Below are positions 7,619 through 14,211 of a DNA stretch of 20,396 nucleotides, one piece after another; within the stretch, counting starts at the first letter, position 1; each line of letters starts with the position of its first letter. The notes beneath the pieces are model-generated. The model was not told the DNA's origin. It was given only the letters and a program-made list of their open reading frames with translations, and ran no database searches. The stretch lies in NCBI GenBank assembly GCA_964541695.1, contig CAZIRB010000032.1, positions 1-20,396 on the forward strand. Direction: 5' to 3'. The position numbers were made by a program, and so were the translations under genes. The DNA is from CAZKGE01 sp964541695 (GTDB lineage: Bacteria > Bacillota > Clostridia > Christensenellales > CAG-138).

Positions 7619-8674
7619 ATGCTTGAAACCGACATCCGGACGCCGGCGCTCGTGCTGCATATGGAGGCGTTTGAACGCAATCTTGTGAAAATGAAAGCGA
7701 TTTGCGACAGCGTGGGGATCGCAATGCGTCCGCACTATAAATCCGCCAAATGCACCGCCATCGCGCTGCGCGAGATCGCCGCGGGCGCAAAGGGCATGTG
7801 CTGCGCAAAGGTGAGCGAAGCGCGCGATCTTGTGGAATGCGGCATCGAGGACGTGCTGATTGCAAATCAGATCCCGTGCACGGAAAAACTCGCGGAGGCC
7901 GCGGCGCTCGCCCGCTGCTGCAGGCTGACGGTGTGCGTGGACAGCGCGGAGAATATCGACGCGCTGGAGCGGGCGGCGGCGCTGTTCGGCGCTGCGATAT
8001 ACTGCCTCGTCGAATACGACCTAGGCATGGACCGCTGCGGCGTGACCGAGCCCGAAGCATTTCTTGCGCTTGTCCGGCGAATAGAGGCGGAGCCGCATCT
8101 TCATTTTGAGGGCATACAGGCATACGCGGGCCATCTCGCCCATTGCGAGGACGGGGCAAAGCGCCGGGCCGAAACGGAAAAGGTGGAGCTAAAGCTGAAA
8201 GCGCTCAAGGCATATATCGAGAAAAACGGCTTTTATGTCAAAGAGGTCAGCGGCATAAGTACGGGCACGATCGAGCTCCGCCCGAAGGACACCGTTTATA
8301 CGGAGATGCAGTGCGGCAGCTTCATATACATGGATGCGGCGTACAAAAAGGTCGGCGCGGGCTTTGAGCATGCGCTGTTCGTGCTCGCTTCCGTCATGGA
8401 TGGATACCCCACGCACACGACGCTCGACGCGGGCATAAAAGCTGTGAGCACGGACCAGCGGCCGCCGTTTTTCTATGAGTATCCGGATCTTCCGATCGAT
8501 TTCAGCGAGGAACACTGCACCATACCGACCAGGGAATGCGGCCGCGCGGATAAGCTGCACATGGTGCCGAGCCATTGCTGCACGACGGTGAACCTGTATG
8601 ACTGGATGTATCTGGTTCGGGACGGCAGGGTGGTTGACAAGATACCGGTCACGGGCCGCGGCAAGAGCGTTTGA
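7619..8674 (+). CDS. D-threonine aldolase / D-serine dehydratase-like PLP enzyme
   Basis: A 351-residue protein with the alanine-racemase N-terminal barrel fold of the D-threonine aldolase/DSD1 family. The PLP lysine is K41 in RPHYKSAK, and the region SGISTGT (about 215) fits the phosphate-binding loop. The C-terminal domain carries H319 and C321 in PSHCCTTVN, where this family binds its metal. A His-x-Cys pair resembles the zinc site described for eukaryotic D-serine dehydratases. The gene has its own near-consensus promoter. Likely roles are degradation of D-serine or D-threonine-type substrates, for example from cell-wall or host sources; the exact substrate is open. Confidence 0.85.
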   Translation: MLETDIRTPALVLHMEAFERNLVKMKAICDSVGIAMRPHYKSAKCTAIALREIAAGAKGMCCAKVSEARDLVECGIEDVLIANQIPCTEKLAEAAALARCCRLTVCVDSAENIDALERAAALFGAAIYCLVEYDLGMDRCGVTEPEAFLALVRRIEAEPHLHFEGIQAYAGHLAHCEDGAKRRAETEKVELKLKALKAYIEKNGFYVKEVSGISTGTIELRPKDTVYTEMQCGSFIYMDAAYKKVGAGFEHALFVLASVMDGYPTHTTLDAGIKAVSTDQRPPFFYEYPDLPIDFSEEHCTIPTRECGRADKLHMVPSHCCTTVNLYDWMYLVRDGRVVDKIPVTGRGKSV

Positions 8675-8838
8675 TTGCAGGAAACATATTGTACGGCCTG
8701 GGCCGGATCGACAGCGAGTGAAGCGATATGCGCTGAATGGGTGAGGCGCTCCGCCGCTGCCGCTGCCGGATACGGGATATGCTGCCGCGCGCCGCGCCGC
8801 AAGCACAGCCCGCCGCTTTTTTTGCACATAGGTATCGC
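8675..8838. other. Intergenic stretch with no supported feature
   Basis: Between the PLP enzyme and the third tRNA remnant I see no coding sequence, terminator or promoter that I can support. Short frames on both strands are shadows. Confidence 0.5.
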
Positions 8839-8985
8839 GCCCATAATCCGGAGGCCGCGGGTTCAAGCCTTTCCCTCCGCAACCGGAAAGAGACCGCTTA
8901 TTTAGGCGGCTTTCTTCGTTTTAACAGAACGATTTTATTACGGAAATCAGCAAAAGCTTGCCGGCCGATGTATTTGGGCGGCTTG
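8839..8985 (+). repeat. Decayed partial initiator-tRNA copy with flank (oldest attachment-site remnant)
   Basis: The segment GCCCATAATCCGGAGG aligns with tRNA positions 38-53, continues through GGTTCAAG and ends CCGCAACC, with substitutions and small indels. The downstream hairpin GACCGCTTATTTAGGCGGC followed by TTTCTTCG closely matches the intact tRNA's terminator. The next 50 bases still align with 136-175 (CGGAAATCAGCAAAAGC and CCGATGTATTTG). It lacks the 5' half. Its decay relative to the 2458 copy suggests an older integration, closest to the ancestral chromosome. Confidence 0.75.
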
Positions 8986-9207
8986 ACCCGGGGTTCGGCC
9001 CTAGATATCGCCGGTGCGTAAGCCCGCCAAAACAGATACGATGGAAAGCAGGGGAAGGCTCCGTCTGCGTAAAGGACAGCTCAGGGAAGCGTCCGCAGGC
9101 TGCGCGGCCGGCTCCGTTATGGAGCCGCCCGACAGCGGGCGGGCAAGTTTCTCCGATAAAAGCAACCCCGGGCCTCCGCCGTCCCGCTTGCCGCGCCGCG
9201 GCTTGCC
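8986..9207. other. Intergenic stretch, no gene seen
   Basis: No convincing gene. It contains a hairpin, CGGCTCC (9109-9115) with GGAGCCG (9121-9127), that lacks a T-run and so is not a clear terminator. This may be where the island ends and older chromosome resumes. Confidence 0.4.
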
Positions 9208-9212
9208 CGAAA

Positions 9213-9280
9213 TGATAACAAAATGATAACAAAAACCGGAGGGCGGCGCACTTCCCCTTTCCGGCGCGGGCCGGTACAAT
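9213..9280 (+). promoter_or_regulatory. OmpR-type direct-repeat box and promoter of the two-component operon
   Basis: TGATAAC occurs at 9213-9219 and 9224-9230, exactly 11 bases apart, the spacing of OmpR/PhoB-family binding boxes. A -10 box TACAAT is at 9275-9280, with a poor -35 region (TTCCCC at 9252-9257), as expected for an activated promoter. AAAGGAGATGG precedes the ATG at 9317. Similar repeats lie before the lipoprotein gene at 11464. Confidence 0.6.
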
Positions 9281-9316
9281 GGAATCAGGGTACTTTTCCG
9301 CAAAGGAGATGGAAAG

Positions 9317-9979
9317 ATGGCGAAAAACCGGATTCTGATCGTCGAAGACGACCGGGACATTGCGGAAAGCATCGGCCTGAACCTCGCGCTGTCCGGCTAC
9401 GACTATCTTATCGTCGACGACGGGCTGGCCGCTGCGGAGCGTTTGCAAAGCGACCACTCCTTTGACCTTGCGCTCCTGGATGTCCTGCTGCCCGGTCTGG
9501 ACGGCTTCACCCTCATGGACTATATGCAAAAATACAACATTCCCGCTCTGTATCTGACCGCAAAGACCGATGTGCCGTCACGCGTCAAGGGTTTGCGGGG
9601 CGGAGCGGAGGACTATATGGTCAAGCCCTTCGAAATGCTGGAGCTTCTCGTTCGCATCGAAAAGATACTGGACCGCGCCGGGAAGCTGAACAAGGTCCTG
9701 CGGTATCGGGATATCACGATCGATATGGAACAGCGCACGGTGACAAAGCGCGGTGAATTCGTCCCCCTGCAGCCGCTCGAATTTGACCTGTTGGCAAAGC
9801 TGATTAAATTCAAAAACTGCACCCTGCCGCGCGAGCGGCTGCTCAACGAGATATGGGGCATCGACTTTGCGGGCGGGACGCGGACGGTGGACATTCATGT
9901 CGCGCATCTGCGCAAAAAGCTCGGCCTTGAGGACGCGATCCAGTCCGTGTCCAAGATCGGCTACCGGTTGGAGGACTGA
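9317..9979 (+). CDS. OmpR-family response regulator
   Basis: A 220-residue protein of standard length. The receiver domain (1-120) has the acidic pair D11/D12 and phospho-acceptor D55 in LALLDVLLPG. The switch threonine lies in LYLTAKT and the conserved lysine in EDYMVKPF. The C-terminal winged helix (about 125-220) includes PLEFDLLAKL and the recognition region GTRTVDIHVAHLRKKL. The downstream kinase gene starts two bases after the stop, so they form a cognate pair. TGATAAC direct repeats before this gene and before the lipoprotein suggest that it activates both. Confidence 0.95.
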   Translation: MAKNRILIVEDDRDIAESIGLNLALSGYDYLIVDDGLAAAERLQSDHSFDLALLDVLLPGLDGFTLMDYMQKYNIPALYLTAKTDVPSRVKGLRGGAEDYMVKPFEMLELLVRIEKILDRAGKLNKVLRYRDITIDMEQRTVTKRGEFVPLQPLEFDLLAKLIKFKNCTLPRERLLNEIWGIDFAGGTRTVDIHVAHLRKKLGLEDAIQSVSKIGYRLED

Positions 9980-9981
9980 GC

Positions 9982-11388
9982 GTGAAGCTGAGAACGAAGC
10001 TGACGGTCCTTGCCATTCTGCTTGTCACAATCGCGGTCGCGGCCTGCTGCGCGCTCATACTGACCGTTGTTCAAAACGATAAAATGCGGGACGTAACGGA
10101 GGCGGGGCTTGCGGATTATCTAAGCTTTTATGATTCGTTCCTGCGGGAGGTCACGCCGGATTTGCCCGCGCAGGCGATCGTCAAGCGCAGCTTTCTTATC
10201 CGCGCGTTCCGCTCCGTAGACGGTTTTTATGAGTTCACGCTGCGGCAGGGCGGCGGCTACATCTGCAACAGCGTCGGATTCGATGTGGAAAGCCTGTTTC
10301 TAGGCGGCGCAACCGAATCGGCCGCCGGGGATCTGAACGTTCAGTATAAAACCGTGCGCGTAGCCGGAACGGACTATTTAATCGCCCATGCCGTTCTCAA
10401 AATCCGGACGGAGAAATATGACGTTTCGTTCGCCCGCGATATATCGGACGTTACGGACGGCATCCGCGCGCTCGCCGTCAAATGCACGGCCGTCGGCCTG
10501 ATCGTCACGGCATGTTCCGCCGCCGCCATGCGGATGCTCGTGTATCGCTCCCTAAAGCCCATCGACAAGCTGCGGGCGGGCGCTGCGGAGCTGGCGCACG
10601 GGAACTACGGGAATCGCATTTCCATAAGCGGCAGGGATGAGCTCTCCGAGCTTGCTGCGGATTTTAACGGCATGGCGGACGCGATTAAGGCGAACATGGA
10701 CGCGCTCTGTGAAAAATCGGGGCGGCAGCAGGCGTTTATCAACGACCTCTCGCACGAGATGAAAACGCCCGTCACGTCCATCCTGCTCTGCTCCGAAACG
10801 CTGCTTAATAGAAAGGTACCGCCGGAGGCGCAGAACCGCTCTCTGGAGCGGATCTACGATCAGGGGAAATGGCTCGAGAATCTGTCGCAGAAGCTGATGA
10901 CGCTGGTGATGCTGCAGGGCGGGATTGCGATGCGGCCGGAAAGCGTTCCGAAGCTGCTGGATGCGGTAAAGGAGGCGGCCGAGGACGCGCTGCATGAGCA
11001 GGACATGGCGCTGGAGACGGATTGCGGCATGGATACCCTGCCGATGGATTTTGACCTGATGCGCGCGGCGCTCGTAAATCTTGTGCTGAACGCGCAAAAA
11101 GCAAGCGGCCGTGGACAGACCATTACAATACGCGCGCACGGACGGACCATCGAAGTCGCCGACCGCGGCAGGGGCATCCCGCCGGATGAAATCGCCCGCG
11201 TCACCGAGCCGTTCTATACGGCGGACCGCTCGCGCAATAAAAAGCGGGGCGGCGCGGGGCTCGGACTGGCGCTTGTGAAGCGGATTGTGGAAGCGCACGG
11301 CGCGCGGCTTGTGATCGAGAGCGTCGTGGGGCGGGGAACAACCGTGCGGATGGAATTTGAGCGGGCGGGCGAAACGATAACAGTTTGA
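9982..11388 (+). CDS. Membrane sensor histidine kinase
   Basis: A 468-residue kinase. One transmembrane helix is at about residues 8-30, followed by an extracytoplasmic sensor domain of roughly 130 residues. A second helix (about 160-185) leads to a HAMP linker. The HisKA motif has phospho-acceptor H258 in NDLSHEMKTP. The ATPase domain shows the N box (N366 and N370 in NLVLNAQKAS), a G1 box starting at D394 (DRGRGIP) and a G2 box GGAGLGLALV. The start is GTG at 9982, with GGAGG eight bases before it, two bases after the regulator's stop. The extracytoplasmic domain is not recognised. The lipoprotein encoded next may act in signal perception or be the output. Confidence 0.93.
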   Translation: MKLRTKLTVLAILLVTIAVAACCALILTVVQNDKMRDVTEAGLADYLSFYDSFLREVTPDLPAQAIVKRSFLIRAFRSVDGFYEFTLRQGGGYICNSVGFDVESLFLGGATESAAGDLNVQYKTVRVAGTDYLIAHAVLKIRTEKYDVSFARDISDVTDGIRALAVKCTAVGLIVTACSAAAMRMLVYRSLKPIDKLRAGAAELAHGNYGNRISISGRDELSELAADFNGMADAIKANMDALCEKSGRQQAFINDLSHEMKTPVTSILLCSETLLNRKVPPEAQNRSLERIYDQGKWLENLSQKLMTLVMLQGGIAMRPESVPKLLDAVKEAAEDALHEQDMALETDCGMDTLPMDFDLMRAALVNLVLNAQKASGRGQTITIRAHGRTIEVADRGRGIPPDEIARVTEPFYTADRSRNKKRGGAGLGLALVKRIVEAHGARLVIESVVGRGTTVRMEFERAGETITV

Positions 11389-11440
11389 TAACCGTTTGGA
11401 AACGACTTTCCCTTGCGGAGATGAAATAATGCCCTTATAC
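11375..11440 (+). promoter_or_regulatory. Three-unit direct-repeat box and promoter of the lipoprotein gene
   Basis: CGATAAC (11375-11381), TGATAAC (11386-11392) and TGGAAAC (11397-11403) recur every 11 bases, matching the box upstream of the response regulator gene. The first units overlap the 3' end of the kinase gene. TTGCGG (11413-11418) and TTATAC (11435-11440), 16 bases apart, form a weak promoter just downstream. Confidence 0.6.
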
Positions 11441-11463
11441 AGGATGAAAGGGGTACAAACGAG

Positions 11464-12858
11464 ATGAAAAAAGCAATCTCTGCTCTGGTTCTCGCAGCGA
11501 TGCTGCTCCCGCTTGCGGCGTGCCGGGCGGCGGAGGAGGTCGACGTCGTCCCGACGGATACAGAGCGCATCGTGCAGATGGCGCTGGCTTCGGACAATAA
11601 TCCGCCGGCGGCGGAAAAGATGCCGCAGGCTCCCGCGATGGAGTATGCGGAGGAGCACTATACCTTTTCCGCAACCGCCGCGGAGGGCAGGCTGAACATT
11701 GCGGCGGACGCGCGGGTGCGGTATCCGGCGTCGCTCCGGCTGCCGATCGCGCGCGTGTCCGCGGTGGGGTTTACGCAGGAGCAGGCGAGCGCGTATTTTG
11801 CGTATTTTTTCGCGGGCGAGCAGCCCATCGTGGTGGAGAACTACGGCGCGGCGAAGGAGACGAAGCAGTCGCTGCGGGATAAGATCGCACTGTATGAGGG
11901 CTATATCGCGGCGGGCACGTCCATGGAAATGACTTTACTGTATGAGGACGAGCTTCGGGTGGAGATCGAGCGGCTGGAGGCGCGGATCCCGGCCGCGCCG
12001 GACACGGCCCCTCCCGACGTCATATCCGACGGAACCATGCTGCCCGGGGAATGGGGCCACTACGACGATGTGGAGCCGACCTTGGAGCTGAATGTCAGGA
12101 CCGAGCGCGAGCACCTTCATATGTACACGCCCGTCCATGCGGACGAGCATTCCGAAGGCCACTTTTATTACAATACGAGAGACTATCCGTTCTCCATGCC
12201 CGGGTCGACGGTCACGGAGCTTGCCCCGAACGCGTCGATCGACCGGCTGAACACGACGTGGGACGAGGCCATGCGGCTTTGCGACGAGTTCTTTACGCTG
12301 GCAGAGCTCGAGGACGTGGCGCTCGGCAAGGCGTGCATGATCGAAAGCGAAGGAAACTGCGGGTATCTGTTCTATTTCGTCAGAACGGTGGCCGGCGTTC
12401 CCGTCGCGCTGAATTTTGAGAGTACGGATTACAAAGGCACGAAAACGCCCTGGGGATACGAGTCCATTTCGATGATCATTTATGACGACGGCATTTGCAG
12501 CATCGGTTGGGCGTCGCCTACAAAAACGACCGAGATCGTAAACGCCGCCGCAGACGCCGTGCCGTTTGCGCAGGCCGCCGAGATCTTCGAAACGATGGCG
12601 GTCGAGGTCTACGAGCCCAAGACGGTATTTGAGGAACATGAGCGGAATATCGCCGTCCGCGTTGATAAAATCGAGCTTTCGCTGCTCCGCGTACGGGATA
12701 TCGGCACGGATGAGAGGACAGGGTTGTATGTGCCGGCATGGGTTTTCTATGGGCAAAGCATGACCGATGGCGATCCCAATGTAAACTGGGAAGATCAAAT
12801 CGTGTTTGCCATCAACGCAGTCGACGGCAGCGTCATCGACATGAAAAAGGGCTATTAA
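11464..12858 (+). CDS. Secreted lipoprotein, resembles DUF6034 family
   Basis: A 464-residue protein with a lipoprotein signal peptide: KK, then a hydrophobic stretch, then LAAC with C20 as the lipidated residue. The mature part is acidic and extracytoplasmic. Its final segment (LYVPAWVFYGQ ... VFAINAVDGSVIDMKKGY) resembles C-terminal domains of signal-linked secreted proteins in Clostridia, and I believe it belongs near DUF6034, without a search to confirm. It follows the kinase gene by 75 bases containing regulator-type repeats, so it is probably a direct target or an accessory sensor of the two-component system. AAAGGGG precedes the ATG. Molecular function is unknown. Confidence 0.8.
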   Translation: MKKAISALVLAAMLLPLAACRAAEEVDVVPTDTERIVQMALASDNNPPAAEKMPQAPAMEYAEEHYTFSATAAEGRLNIAADARVRYPASLRLPIARVSAVGFTQEQASAYFAYFFAGEQPIVVENYGAAKETKQSLRDKIALYEGYIAAGTSMEMTLLYEDELRVEIERLEARIPAAPDTAPPDVISDGTMLPGEWGHYDDVEPTLELNVRTEREHLHMYTPVHADEHSEGHFYYNTRDYPFSMPGSTVTELAPNASIDRLNTTWDEAMRLCDEFFTLAELEDVALGKACMIESEGNCGYLFYFVRTVAGVPVALNFESTDYKGTKTPWGYESISMIIYDDGICSIGWASPTKTTEIVNAAADAVPFAQAAEIFETMAVEVYEPKTVFEEHERNIAVRVDKIELSLLRVRDIGTDERTGLYVPAWVFYGQSMTDGDPNVNWEDQIVFAINAVDGSVIDMKKGY

Positions 12859-12879
12859 GAACCTTCCGCACGGCGCACG

Positions 12880-12910
12880 CGGGTCGCGGAGCGATCCGCG
12901 CCCGTTTTTT
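12880..12910 (+). terminator. Strong intrinsic terminator of the two-component/lipoprotein unit
   Basis: CGGG-T-CGCGGA (12880-12890) pairs with TCCGCGCCCG (12895-12904) around a GCGA tetraloop, with one bulged T, followed by six T. It lies 22 bases after the lipoprotein stop. Confidence 0.9.
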
Positions 12911-13026
12911 GTTTGTTTGCATGAACCTCCCACATTCCATCCTGGCGTCGTTGTCCAAAGCCCCCGGCCAAAACGCGGTCCCATCGCGGCCTCGCCCGCC
13001 GTTCCCAACCGATCCATAAAAGCGCG

Positions 13027-13054
13027 TCATATTGACAAAGCCGGCTCAATATGA
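13027..13054. promoter_or_regulatory. Perfect 9-base inverted repeat, possible operator
   Basis: TCATATTGA (13027-13035) and TCAATATGA (13046-13054) are perfect complements, separated by ten bases that include GCCGGC. The AT-rich arms stand out in GC-rich surroundings. No intact gene follows; only a membrane-protein tail does. Confidence 0.4.
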
Positions 13055-13093
13055 TAGTTTTTGGCAACCGGCCGGTTACCTGCGGCGGTCTAA

Positions 13094-13228
13094 AAGTCGG
13101 ACCCCGCGGGCGTTTCGCTGTCCTTTGGGCTTTCCTCGCTCTGCATTCTGGCGGTCGCCGCCACGCTCCTGATGCTCGTATATTATCGGATGTCCCGACC
13201 GGCCGAAGTTCCCGGTTCGCCGGGCTAA
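13094..13228 (+). pseudogene. C-terminal remnant of a membrane protein
   Basis: A 44-residue open segment after a stop has one strong hydrophobic helix (SLSFGLSSLCILAVAATLLM) followed by a basic tail, LVYYRMSRPAEVPG. It looks like the last helix of a transporter, perhaps an MFS protein. No start codon or upstream part is visible. A terminator 50 bases downstream supports its being the end of a former gene. Confidence 0.4.
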
Positions 13229-13276
13229 GCCGCCGAGGCGGCGGAGTAGCGGCGGCGCTGCGACGTTTTTAATGAA

Positions 13277-13301
13277 AGACCACCCGTAAGGGTGGTTTTT
13301 C
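13277..13301 (+). terminator. Intrinsic terminator
   Basis: ACCACCC (13279-13285), loop GTAA, and GGGTGGT (13290-13296), followed by TTTT. It fits as the terminator of the decayed membrane-protein gene. Confidence 0.8.
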
Positions 13302-13402
13302 GCTAATATTCTTCTGTCGTTCGAAGGTACCGGAGACCGCGGCCGCAGCCGTTTGCGGCAAGAACCCCTTCGTTCATGTTTATGACTGTTCAGCGGAACC
13401 GG

Positions 13403-13564
13403 TCATCTTGCCGGCTTCAAACACCCGCGCACGAGCAGCCGCGGGTTGTCGGCGTGGGCGTAGACCGAGCAGGCCGCGAGCGTCAGAATCGGACCGTCCG
13501 CGTTGATTGCCGTAGCCGGCTGCCGGCAGGACTGGGATACGGCCTTGCCGACATAGCGCAGAAA
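13403..13564 (-). pseudogene. C-terminal fragment of a sortase-like transpeptidase
   Basis: The minus-strand frame ending at 13403 contains FLRYVGKAVSQS, then ILTLAACSVY, then RLLVRGCLKP. This matches the end of sortases: strand, TLxTC with the catalytic cysteine, then the Arg-containing RLLVxG strand, most like class B. The usual TLxTC reads TLAAC here. The N-terminal part with the catalytic histidine is missing and the frame upstream is not sortase-like. Loss of that histidine means it cannot be an active enzyme. Confidence 0.5.
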
Positions 13565-13661
13565 CGCCGCAGCGCTGATCAGAGCGCTCGGCCGGGCGCC
13601 GCGAAATGGCGGGGTAGAGAGCCGGAGCGCATATGACGGGCGCGGTTTGCTGCTGATATAG

Positions 13662-13692
13662 AAAAGGTGCATCCTTTGCGGATGCACCTTTT
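13662..13692 (-). terminator. 13-base perfect hairpin terminating the zinc-ribbon gene
   Basis: AAAAGGTGCATCC (13662-13674) pairs fully with GGATGCACCTTTT (13680-13692). It lies directly after the stop of the minus-strand gene, with T-rich ends in both directions, so it could also work bidirectionally. Confidence 0.85.
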
Positions 13693-13696
13693 GGAA

Positions 13697-13987
13697 TTAC
13701 CTGTTGCTTCTGAAGCAGTCGCTGCACAGGATCGGTCTGTCGGTACGCGGCTGGAAAGGCACTTGACAGGCTCTCCCGCACTCTGAACATACCGCATCAT
13801 ACATCTGGCGGGGGCTGTTGTCGCGGTATCCGCCGCTTCTTTGGCCGCCCTTACGAGCGTCCCGGCAGGATTTACAGCGCTGCGGTTCATTCGTAAAACC
13901 TTTTTCGGCGAAAAACTCTTGCTCGTTGGCAGTAAACGTGAATTCTTGTCCGCAATCTTTGCAGACGATGGTCTTGTCGCTAAACAT
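13697..13987 (-). CDS. Small double zinc-ribbon protein
   Basis: A 96-residue protein with four CxxC pairs: CKDCGQEFTF at residues 9-18, CKSCRD near 40, CSECGR near 70 and CSDC near the end. The region EFTFTANEQEFFAEKGFTNEPQRCKSCRDARK is a widespread 'probable zinc-ribbon' domain of Firmicutes, often fused, as here, to a second ribbon with VPFQPRTDRPILC. Its molecular role is unknown; a nucleic-acid contact is plausible. The frame extends nine codons upstream, but GAGGT five bases before the ATG at 13987 sets the start. It has its own promoter and terminator and is a single-gene transcript. Confidence 0.85.
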   Translation of the reverse strand: MFSDKTIVCKDCGQEFTFTANEQEFFAEKGFTNEPQRCKSCRDARKGGQRSGGYRDNSPRQMYDAVCSECGRACQVPFQPRTDRPILCSDCFRSNR

Positions 13988-14038
13988 CAAATACCTCAAA
14001 AAAATATTGCGCAATGCTGATTTGCATCACGCAAATTT

Positions 14039-14067
14039 ACTATATCCTATCCGATCACAAAAGTCAA
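14039..14067 (-). promoter_or_regulatory. Promoter of the zinc-ribbon gene
   Basis: On the minus strand, TTGACT (14067-14062), a 17-base spacer and TATAGT (14044-14039) lie about 50 bases upstream of the start. Confidence 0.75.
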
Positions 14068-14091
14068 TACTCTGACTATATCTTCTTCGTC

Positions 14092-14175
14092 GGGATTCCA
14101 AAGGGGCGTGTCCCTTTGGCGGGTGCGCGAGGGCGGAGCCCTCGCAAAAAGAATGCGCCGGGGGCGGAGCCCCCG
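14092..14175. repeat. Intergenic block of three palindromes
   Basis: Three hairpins in a row: CCAAAGGG/CCCTTTGG (14098-14119), CGAGGGC/GCCCTCG (14128-14144) and CGGGGGC/GCCCCCG (14159-14175). The last two share a GGA loop. The first, with its flanks, recurs in inverted orientation at 20041-20072. On the minus strand the third hairpin is followed by a T-run (14150-14146), so the block may also serve as the tex terminator. Confidence 0.65.
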
Positions 14176-14211
14176 ACAAACCCCTCAGGTATCCCTCCCC
14201 AAGCCGCCCCT

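Noticed and set aside
9109..9127. Seven-pair hairpin CGGCTCC/GGAGCCG
   Set aside because: It has no T-run and no partner gene, so neither a terminator nor an RNA gene can be supported.
10552..11658. 368-codon minus-strand frame opposite the kinase gene
   Set aside because: It is antisense to conserved kinase motifs and rich in Arg/His, typical of a shadow frame.
11935..13017. 360-codon minus-strand frame opposite the lipoprotein gene
   Set aside because: It runs through the lipoprotein gene and its terminator and has no ribosome binding site or known domain.
13606..13622. GCGGGGTAGAG, identical to the 5' end of the initiator tRNA
   Set aside because: Only 11 bases match and none of the rest of the tRNA follows, so chance is likely.
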